Below, one piece after another: positions 1 through 6,130 of a stretch of 16,031 nt of DNA (position 1 is the first letter of the stretch; the number at the start of each line of letters is the position of its first letter). Origin of the DNA: Bacilli bacterium (GTDB taxonomy: Bacteria > Bacillota_I > Bacilli_A > RF39 > UBA660); contig JAILLM010000124.1 in the NCBI GenBank assembly GCA_024693165.1, forward strand, positions 1 to 16,031, read 5' to 3'. The position numbers and the translations under genes are program-made. A model generated the notes under the pieces. It saw only the letters and a program-made list of their open reading frames with translations, made no database searches and was not told the DNA's origin.

Positions 1-1
1 T

Positions 2-1327
2 ATTGCTGATACTCTATATAGAATGGTTAACTTTGATAAAGAAACTATTAAAAATATAGATAATAAGATTGAACTAATCGAAAGAGATTATATGATTAGT
101 TATAATGCAGAACAAAGAAAAGCTATTAAGGAAGCACTTGAGAATCAAGTAACTATTATTACAGGTGGTCCAGGAACAGGAAAGACAACTATTATCAATG
201 GAATAATAAGACTATATCAAGAAGTTAATGGTCTACCTAACCATAAGATGAAAGATCATATTCAATTACTTGCACCAACTGGAAGAGCTTCTAAACGTAT
301 GTGTGAAACAACACTTTTTCCTGCATCAACAATTCATAGATATTTGAAATGGAATCATGAAACTGGAGACTTCGCAGTTAATGAATATAATAAAACTAAA
401 CATGATTTAATAATCGTAGATGAACTTTCTATGATAGATAATAATTTATTCTCATCACTACTAGATGGAATAAGCATGAATGCAAAACTTGTTTTAGTAG
501 GTGATTCAAATCAATTGCCATCAGTTGGTCCTGGAAATATTCTTAAAGACTTAATTGATAGTGATATGATTCCTCATATTGAACTTAAAAACATCTATAG
601 ACAAAGCGCTAATTCATTTATTCCGACACTAGCAAGTGAAATTAAGAATGTTTATATTGAATCAGACCTTAGTCAAAAAAGAGATGATTACAATTTTATT
701 AAATGTGATCGTATTCAAATAAAACAAATGATTCAAGAAATAATAAAGATGGCTAAGAATAAAGGTTTAGATGAAACTGATATGCAAGTACTTATACCAA
801 TGTATAAAGGTGAAAATGGAATAGATAATATTAATGTATTATTACAAAATATATTTAATCCTGAAAATGATTCTAAAAAAGAAATTACTATTGGTACAAC
901 TGTATTTAGAGAAAAAGATAAAATTATTAATTTAGTTAATAATGTAGAAAATAATATATTTAATGGAGATATTGGTTATATAACTAAGATAAATCCTAAA
1001 AAGAGTGATGAAATAATGGAAGTAGATTTCTATGGAAATAAAGTTACTTTTAAAAGGGAAGAGTTATCAGCTAATATTATTAAACATGCTTATGCAATGA
1101 GTATACATAAATCTCAAGGTAGTGAGTTTAATCATGTTATTATGCCAATATCAAAAGAATATTCAAGAATGCTTTATAATAAACTAATTTATACAGGAGT
1201 CTCTCGTGCAAGAAAGAGTTTATTACTTATAGGAGATGAAGAAGCATTTATAAGAGGAGTTAATAATTCATACTCGGAAATTAGAAAAACAGCATTAAAA
1301 GAATTATTATTAGAACATATAAAATAG
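2..1327 (+). CDS. recD2: RecD2-type ATP-dependent DNA helicase, C-terminal part (5' end outside window)
   Basis: The reading frame is open from base 2 with no stop upstream, so the gene begins before the window. The 441 codons seen are the helicase core; full RecD2 proteins are usually 700-800 residues, so the N-terminal region is cut off by the window edge. Superfamily 1B motifs appear in order: Walker A GGPGTGKTT (bases 164-190), Walker B/motif II IVDELSM, motif III VGDSNQLPSVGPG, motif IV IYRQ, motif V SIHKSQGSEF and motif VI YTGVSRARKSL. These give 5'-3' DNA unwinding driven by ATP. In Bacillota without RecBC, RecD2 is linked to recombination repair and replication fork handling (family knowledge). 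The TAG stop lies inside the stem of a bidirectional terminator shared with the convergent gene. An ATG at 23 is internal, not the start. Confidence 0.95.
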   Translation: MADTLYRMVNFDKETIKNIDNKIELIERDYMISYNAEQRKAIKEALENQVTIITGGPGTGKTTIINGIIRLYQEVNGLPNHKMKDHIQLLAPTGRASKRMCETTLFPASTIHRYLKWNHETGDFAVNEYNKTKHDLIIVDELSMIDNNLFSSLLDGISMNAKLVLVGDSNQLPSVGPGNILKDLIDSDMIPHIELKNIYRQSANSFIPTLASEIKNVYIESDLSQKRDDYNFIKCDRIQIKQMIQEIIKMAKNKGLDETDMQVLIPMYKGENGIDNINVLLQNIFNPENDSKKEITIGTTVFREKDKIINLVNNVENNIFNGDIGYITKINPKKSDEIMEVDFYGNKVTFKREELSANIIKHAYAMSIHKSQGSEFNHVIMPISKEYSRMLYNKLIYTGVSRARKSLLLIGDEEAFIRGVNNSYSEIRKTALKELLLEHIK

Positions 1328-1354
1328 CAAGTAGATTTAACTACTTGCTATTTT
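1321..1354. terminator. Bidirectional intrinsic terminator between convergent genes
   Basis: AAAATAGCAAGTAG (1321-1334), loop ATTTAA, then the exact reverse complement CTACTTGCTATTTT (1341-1354): a perfect 14-bp stem with A runs on one side and T runs on the other, so it can end transcription in both directions. It contains the stop codon of recD2 (1325-1327) and that of the opposite gene (1348-1350). Confidence 0.9.
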
Positions 1355-2271
1355 AATTCTAAATAAACAGATTTATCAAATATATGAGATGTATTATCTA
1401 ATTCTTGTAGTGTTTCAGTACTTATCATAAAGAACTTATCACTTATTGTTCCAAATACATTATTAGTAGGATCATCCCAAGTAGCATCTATATGATAATA
1501 AACACCATCTAATTTAACAACATTCCAAATATGTGTTTCACTAGCTACTTTAAAGTTTTCTACATTAATTCTATCAAGAAGTAATGCCATTGTATCAGCA
1601 TAACCAGTACATATTGCTAATTTATTTTTAAATAAACCATATGCAGTATTAGATTGATGTAATCCTTTACCATATAAAGCAAGTTCTCCTTCATACTTAG
1701 TATCATATTCACTATACTTAACTATATAATCATGAAATGCTCTAATCTTTTCAGTTGTAGTCATACTACTTTGAATAGTATTACTCATAACTTCATTTAA
1801 AAAGGATTCAGTATCTCTTACCATGTCATCATCATAAAGATAACTAAAACCTAAGTTAACTTTACCAGATGTATCATAATAAATAGATATATTAGTAAAA
1901 TTATTATAAGGACTAACTAAATTACCTATGATTGTTAATTCTTCATCATTAGCTCTACTAGTAATTTCTGCTACATCTTCAATACATTCATCATATTCAA
2001 TTGGGCAATAGAAAGTGACACTTGCGTATCTTCTATCTAAAGCTGTATAAAGAATATTTAAAATATCTTGAGTATTATGTGGTGTTAAATCATTAGTAGT
2101 ATATACATAACTAAAATTCATATTTTTAGAATATAAATTATTAGTTGTTGTATATGATGGTTGCCTAATATTATTAATTAAATAAATTGTATTTTCAATT
2201 AATATATCTTGATAGGCATAAACAAGTAAGGTAATAAGTAGTGCAAGTAATACAGTAATTAACTTTTTCAT
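1348..2271 (-). CDS. Membrane-anchored transglutaminase-like (papain-fold) protein
   Basis: A 307-residue protein with an N-terminal hydrophobic segment (about residues 4-20) after MKK, so it is exported or signal-anchored. There is no lipobox Cys. Residues 170-265 form a transglutaminase-like core: Cys221 in AICTGYADTMALLL, His247 in ETHIWNVVKLDG and Asp262 in YYHIDATWDDP make the Cys-His-Asp triad. The helical stretch before it (KIRAFHDYIVKYSEYD) is typical of the bacterial Transglut_core family. Such extracellular domains may act as proteases or cross-linkers on the cell surface; the substrate here is unknown. The N-terminal 50-160 region matches nothing I recognise. The start is ATG with GGTGAT 4 nt upstream. 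The gene sits downstream of rpsT on the same strand but behind a terminator, and is convergent with recD2. Confidence 0.85.
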   Translation of the reverse strand: MKKLITVLLALLITLLVYAYQDILIENTIYLINNIRQPSYTTTNNLYSKNMNFSYVYTTNDLTPHNTQDILNILYTALDRRYASVTFYCPIEYDECIEDVAEITSRANDEELTIIGNLVSPYNNFTNISIYYDTSGKVNLGFSYLYDDDMVRDTESFLNEVMSNTIQSSMTTTEKIRAFHDYIVKYSEYDTKYEGELALYGKGLHQSNTAYGLFKNKLAICTGYADTMALLLDRINVENFKVASETHIWNVVKLDGVYYHIDATWDDPTNNVFGTISDKFFMISTETLQELDNTSHIFDKSVYLELK

Positions 2272-2291
2272 ACTATCACCAATTTAACTAT

Positions 2292-2319
2292 AACATATAT
2301 ATTTTTAAAAAAATATCAA
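2292..2319 (-). promoter_or_regulatory. Possible promoter of the transglutaminase-like gene
   Basis: Reading the minus strand, TTGATA (2314-2319), a 16-bp spacer and TATGTT (2292-2297) precede the gene. The -35 lies right next to the T-tract of the rpsT terminator. The -10 match is weak (TTATAG nearby is an alternative), so this is tentative. Confidence 0.35.
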
Positions 2320-2352
2320 AAAAAAGAAATGTTATTATTTAGACATTTCTTT
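2317..2352 (-). terminator. Intrinsic terminator of rpsT
   Basis: On the minus strand AAAGAAATGT, a 10-nt loop, then ACATTTCTTT, followed by a run of T. The 10-bp stem is perfect (plus strand 2323-2332 with 2343-2352). The rpsT stop codon (2335-2337) lies in the loop. Confidence 0.85.
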
Positions 2353-2601
2353 GACTTTTTTATTTAATCTAGACTTTTCTCTAGCACAAGTATTCTTCTT
2401 AACAATACCTTTAGAACAAGCTTTATCGATATCTGGAATGAATTTCTTTAATTCAGCTTGAGCTACTTCTTTTTCGCTTTTTGCTACAGCAGCTTCAATT
2501 CTCTTCATATCGTTTTTAATTTTAGATCTGATTGCATGATTAGCAATAGCTCTTTTAGCATCAGTCTTAATAGATTTTTTAGCGCTTTTAATATTTGCCA
2601 T
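2335..2601 (-). CDS. rpsT: 30S ribosomal protein S20
   Basis: An 88-residue, Lys/Arg-rich helical protein starting MANIKSAKKSIKT, the classic S20 N-terminus, and matching the usual length of 83-90 residues. S20 binds 16S rRNA early in assembly of the small subunit. The frame is open further upstream to 2646, but the ATG at 2601 is preferred: it gives the family-typical start and is preceded by AAGGAAGGAG, about 12 nt upstream. It is a single-gene unit with its own promoter and a terminator that overlaps its end, and it is divergent from the yqeG operon. Confidence 0.96.
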   Translation of the reverse strand: MANIKSAKKSIKTDAKRAIANHAIRSKIKNDMKRIEAAVAKSEKEVAQAELKKFIPDIDKACSKGIVKKNTCAREKSRLNKKVKEMSK

Positions 2602-2636
2602 GAGTTCTATTCGCTCCTTCCTTAAATACATATAAG

Positions 2637-2665
2637 ATTTTACCAAAAATAATCTTAAAAATCAA
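2637..2665 (-). promoter_or_regulatory. Promoter of rpsT (SigA type, extended -10)
   Basis: On the minus strand TTGATT (2660-2665), a 17-bp spacer and TAAAAT (2637-2642) preceded by TGG, giving an extended -10. Predicted start is near 2630, leaving a leader of about 29 nt before the ATG at 2601. Confidence 0.75.
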
Positions 2666-2702
2666 ATAAAATTTTATAATTTATTAAATTAGTTCATTAT
2701 TA

Positions 2703-2731
2703 TAGTTAAAAGTGTCCTAATATGGTAAAAT
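2703..2731 (+). promoter_or_regulatory. Promoter of the yqeG-yqeH-mutL operon (extended -10)
   Basis: TGGTAAAAT at 2723-2731 forms an extended -10 with TAAAAT at 2726-2731. The -35 position (2703-2708, TAGTTA) is poor. The same TGGTAAAAT string forms the -10 of the divergent rpsT promoter. Predicted start near 2738 gives a very short leader before the ATG at 2754. Confidence 0.6.
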
Positions 2732-2753
2732 TAAGTTGATTTGGAGGCTTAAT

Positions 2754-3278
2754 ATGTTTGATAAATTAGTACCAGATAAGTATTTTAAAAGCATATATAA
2801 TATTAAATATAAAAACTTAAAACAATCAGGAGTTAAATGTTTAATATTTAGTATAAATAATACATTAGTAGCTGATTCTTTTAAGAAACCTACTAATAAA
2901 GTAAAAGATCTTTTTGAAGATTTAAAAAATATGGGATTTAGAATTCTTTTAGTAAGTAATCAATCTAAAAGACGAGTTACACCATTTAAAGAACTTTTAT
3001 GTGTTGATAGTGCATACTTAGCGCTTAAACCACTTAAGTTTAAATATAAAAAGATATTAAAGTTATATAATTTAGAATCACATCAAGTTGCTTGCATAGG
3101 TTCTTCACTTTTGTTTGATATGTTAGGTGCCAATAGAATGAATTTTACATCTATTTATGTTAATCCAATTAGTGAAGATAATAATGCATTATCAAAACTA
3201 AGTAGAAAAGTGGAAGAACATTTTGCTAAAAAGTTAACTAAAAGAGGATTATTTAGAAAGGGTAGATATTATGAATAG
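2754..3278 (+). CDS. yqeG: YqeG family HAD-IIIA protein with degenerate active site
   Basis: A 174-residue protein of the YqeG size. The frame also opens from TTG at 2736, but ATG 2754 is preferred: GGAGG lies at 2743-2747, 6 nt upstream, and the protein then starts MFDKLVPDKYF as in the family. The YqeG order of HAD motifs is recognisable: motif I at CLIFSINNTLV (residues 29-39), motif II Ser68 in LLVSNQSKRR, motif III Lys92 in LKPLKFKYKK, and motif IV at GSSLLFDMLGANRM (116-129). Motif I normally reads DxDxT; here it is Ser33-Ile-Asn35-Asn-Thr37, so the nucleophile and the general acid/base are gone. The first Asp of motif IV is Ser117, while Asp122 remains. A phosphatase mechanism is therefore unlikely. 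The gene overlaps yqeH by 8 nt. Conserved yqeG-yqeH linkage suggests a ribosome-assembly role (inference), perhaps now structural or binding only. Confidence 0.88.
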   Translation: MFDKLVPDKYFKSIYNIKYKNLKQSGVKCLIFSINNTLVADSFKKPTNKVKDLFEDLKNMGFRILLVSNQSKRRVTPFKELLCVDSAYLALKPLKFKYKKILKLYNLESHQVACIGSSLLFDMLGANRMNFTSIYVNPISEDNNALSKLSRKVEEHFAKKLTKRGLFRKGRYYE

Positions 3279-4239
3279 AATTTGTTATGGATGTGGTGCC
3301 AAACTACAAAGTGAAGATAAAGACAAAGCTGGATATATTCCTGCTCATAAATCTGACTCTGCTTATTGTATGCGTTGTTTTAGAATGATGCATTATGGTG
3401 AATCTAATCAAGGTTATGAACCTAAGACTAGGGAACAAATAATTAAAAGAGTTAATGGAGATAAAAAGTTTGCAATATTCTTATGTGACTTCTTAAATTT
3501 GAATCAAGAAGTAATAGATATATATAATTCAATTAAATGTGATAAGTTATTTGTTATTAATAAATGTGAACTTATTCCAAATGAAATCTATAAAAGAAAA
3601 CTAATTGATTATGTTAGAGAAGAATATCATGTAGATGGTGATATCAAAATAAAGGGTGGAACTAAGAATCATGGTGTTAATAGTGTTTATAGATATTTAC
3701 TTGAAAGAGGTATCGAGGAAACTTATGTATTAGGTCTATCTAATTCGGGTAAATCAACATTTATTAATGATTTAATCCATGTTAATGGATCTAAAGCAAG
3801 ACCAATTAACACTAATTCAAAAGCTAATACTACATTAGATTTTATAAAAGTTAAGATAGATGAGAATTTAACTGTATATGATTCACCAGGATTTATTTTA
3901 GAAAATAATGCTGATAGTGATGCATATGATCAATACATAAAGACTTTAACATTTAATATGAAAAAGGACGAAACTATCTCGCTAATTAATGGAAAATACT
4001 TCTTTAACTTTAGTGAAGATACTCCAATTAATATATTTATTAATGGTAAAGGCAAACATAAAAAATATTTTAAAGAATTAAAACTAGATAATGAACTTAA
4101 ACTTAAAGATGATAATATGGACATTGTTATCTTAGGAGTAGGCTTCATAAGAGTAAAGAATAAAGGGATTGTTAAGACAAATGTTGATACTAAATATATA
4201 GAAATTAGAAATTCAATGTTTGGTGATTCAAATGAGTAA
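3271..4239 (+). CDS. yqeH: Circularly permuted ribosome-biogenesis GTPase YqeH
   Basis: A 322-residue protein, somewhat shorter than the roughly 365 residues common in Bacilli. The N-terminal zinc finger has Cys5, Cys8, Cys33 and Cys36 (CYGC...CMRC). GTPase motifs come in permuted order: G4 as NKCE (97-100), a G5-like segment near 129-137, G1 as GLSNSGKS (155-162), G2 region ANTTLD (185-190) and G3 as DSPG (204-207). YqeH binds GTP and is needed for 30S subunit assembly (family knowledge). G4 has Glu in place of the usual Asp of NKxD. The C-terminal 100 residues form the divergent tail. It starts 8 nt inside yqeG and ends 8 nt inside mutL, so translation of the three is probably coupled. Confidence 0.93.
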   Translation: MNRICYGCGAKLQSEDKDKAGYIPAHKSDSAYCMRCFRMMHYGESNQGYEPKTREQIIKRVNGDKKFAIFLCDFLNLNQEVIDIYNSIKCDKLFVINKCELIPNEIYKRKLIDYVREEYHVDGDIKIKGGTKNHGVNSVYRYLLERGIEETYVLGLSNSGKSTFINDLIHVNGSKARPINTNSKANTTLDFIKVKIDENLTVYDSPGFILENNADSDAYDQYIKTLTFNMKKDETISLINGKYFFNFSEDTPINIFINGKGKHKKYFKELKLDNELKLKDDNMDIVILGVGFIRVKNKGIVKTNVDTKYIEIRNSMFGDSNE

Positions 4240-6025
4240 AATACATGTAATGAGTGAAAACCTTGCAAACAAAATAGCTGCAGGTGAAGTTATTGAACGT
4301 ATTGCAAGCGTAGTTAAAGAACTTGTTGAAAATTCAATTGATGCATCATCAAAAGTAATAAGTGTAGATTTAGTTGATTGTGGACTTAAAAGTATTACTG
4401 TTACTGATGATGGTGTAGGAATGGATTCAGAAGATGCGCTTTTATCTTTCCAAAGACATGCAACTTCAAAAATAAAAAAAGAAGATGATTTATTCTTTAT
4501 TCAAACCTTAGGGTTTAGAGGTGAAGCATTAGCATCTATCGCATCTGTTTCAAAAGTTGATTTAAAAACAAGCCAAGGTGGAGTTGGTACTCACATAGTA
4601 ATCGAAGGTGGAAAGCTAATTACTAATGAGGAAGCTGATGCCAAGAAGGGTACAAGAATAAGTGTTAATGATTTATTCTTTAATACTCCTGCAAGACTTA
4701 AATATTTAAAAAGTAATACTACTGAACTTGCAAATGTAACATCTTTTATAGAAAGATTATCACTTTCTCACCCAGAGATAAGTTTTACATTAACTAATAA
4801 TGAAAAGAGAATAGTGTTCACATCAGGTTCAAATGATTTACTTAAAACTATTCATGAATTATTTGGCTATACAGTTTCATCTAATATGATTGAAGTAAAT
4901 GCATCATCAGATGACTATGATATTAGAGGATACATTTGTAAACCAACAGTATTAAAAAGTAATAGAAATTATATGTTAACTTTTGTTAATGATAGAATGG
5001 TTAAAAATATTGATATTAATGCTTCAATTAATGATGGCTATAGAGATTTTAAACCTGATATTAAATATCCAGTAGTAGTCTTAAAAATTGATACAGACCC
5101 AACATTAGTAGACGTTAACATTCATCCATCAAAAGCAGATATTAAAATATCAAAGATGGAAGAATTAAAGTTCATGATTGAATCAATGATTAATAAAAGT
5201 CTAAGAAAGACCCTTTTAATTAATGATATGAAAGTTAATACTAATGTTTCGGCACCTTCAATAATTGAAAGTGAAAAGAATACTACAAGTGATGAAGACA
5301 CTTTAGTTAAGTCTGAAGAACAAATGACTTTTGATTATACTAAAATGACAATCGAAGAAGAATCAGCTCATGGGTTTAGTGAAGTACAAACTAAAGTAGC
5401 TGAACAAAGTGAAGATAAACAAATTAATGAAGATATTAAAAGACTAGAGTTGCATCCAGTTGGAATAATTATGCAAACATTCATAGTTGCAGAAAATGAA
5501 GAAGGTCTATATTTAATAGATCAACATGCAGCACATGAAAGAATTAATTATGAAAAAGTTCAAAAGCAAATGAAGAACGCTCAAAACTATAAGATGAAGA
5601 TGCTAGTTCCTTTAACTTTAGAATTTTCTACATCTGACTATTTAAAAGTACAAGAACATATTGATACTTTAGAAAGTATTGGTATAACTATTGAAAACTT
5701 TGGTGTAAATACAATTATAGTTAAAGAACATCCTACTTGGTTAAGAGAAGGTATGGAATCAATTCTTATTAAGCAAATTTTTGATATGTTAATTGAAGAC
5801 TCAGTTAAGTTTGATAAGATGAAATTCTTGAAGAGAGTAGCACAAACAACTGCTTGTAAAATGAGTATCAGAGCACATGAAGTAATTACTCTTGATCAAG
5901 CTAAAGAATTATTAAAACAATTATTTATGTGTGATAATCCATACAACTGTGCTCATGGAAGACCTACGATTATACATTATTCAGAATATGAGTTAGATAG
6001 AATGTTTAGAAGAATCATGAATTAG
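4232..6025 (+). CDS. mutL: DNA mismatch repair protein MutL, endonuclease type
   Basis: A 597-residue protein. The frame opens from TTG 4220, but ATG 4232 is chosen because it gives the family start MSKIHVMSENLANKIAAGEV and has GGTGA a few nt upstream; it overlaps the yqeH stop. The N-terminal GHKL ATPase shows ELVENSIDA with catalytic Glu30 and Asn34, DDGVGM (59-64), ATSKI and GFRGEAL (94-100). A variable charged linker (about 345-410) precedes the C-terminal dimerisation/nuclease domain. This has DQHAAHERINYE from Asp430 (the DQHA-x2-E-x4-E metal site), ACK, CAHGRP near 573 and a terminal FRR. It is thus a nicking MutL as in bacteria that lack MutH. MutS is not in the window; linkage to yqeG-yqeH rather than mutS is notable. 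A terminator overlaps its stop. Confidence 0.96.
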   Translation: MSKIHVMSENLANKIAAGEVIERIASVVKELVENSIDASSKVISVDLVDCGLKSITVTDDGVGMDSEDALLSFQRHATSKIKKEDDLFFIQTLGFRGEALASIASVSKVDLKTSQGGVGTHIVIEGGKLITNEEADAKKGTRISVNDLFFNTPARLKYLKSNTTELANVTSFIERLSLSHPEISFTLTNNEKRIVFTSGSNDLLKTIHELFGYTVSSNMIEVNASSDDYDIRGYICKPTVLKSNRNYMLTFVNDRMVKNIDINASINDGYRDFKPDIKYPVVVLKIDTDPTLVDVNIHPSKADIKISKMEELKFMIESMINKSLRKTLLINDMKVNTNVSAPSIIESEKNTTSDEDTLVKSEEQMTFDYTKMTIEEESAHGFSEVQTKVAEQSEDKQINEDIKRLELHPVGIIMQTFIVAENEEGLYLIDQHAAHERINYEKVQKQMKNAQNYKMKMLVPLTLEFSTSDYLKVQEHIDTLESIGITIENFGVNTIIVKEHPTWLREGMESILIKQIFDMLIEDSVKFDKMKFLKRVAQTTACKMSIRAHEVITLDQAKELLKQLFMCDNPYNCAHGRPTIIHYSEYELDRMFRRIMN

Positions 6026-6049
6026 ACTGTAAATAATACAGTCTTTTTT
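6024..6049 (+). terminator. Intrinsic terminator after mutL
   Basis: AGACTGTA (6024-6031), 5-nt loop, TACAGTCT (6037-6044), then TTTTTT. The 8-bp stem is perfect and begins within the mutL TAG stop codon. Confidence 0.9.
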
Positions 6050-6069
6050 GTATATAAAATAATTATATC

Positions 6070-6099
6070 TTGTCAGTTTCATTTTGATTATATTAATAT
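6070..6099 (+). promoter_or_regulatory. Likely promoter of the glycine-rich pilin-like gene
   Basis: TTGTCA (6070-6075), an 18-bp spacer and TAATAT (6094-6099). Other AT-rich -10 candidates overlap (TATTAA 6091, TTATAG 6104), so the exact start is uncertain. The gene needs its own promoter because a terminator follows mutL. Confidence 0.5.
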
Positions 6100-6130
6100 A
6101 AATTTATAGAGCAGGGATTGTGGTAGCAAT

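Noticed and set aside
2602..2753. S20 autoregulatory leader structure upstream of rpsT
   Set aside because: The predicted leader is about 29 nt, and I see no stable stem in it; only promoters and ribosome sites are supported.
3930..4268. Minus-strand open frame of about 112 codons opposite yqeH
   Set aside because: It lies wholly opposite well-supported coding sequence, has no ribosome site, and its Ser/Leu-rich product reflects the antisense of Lys/Glu/Asn codons.
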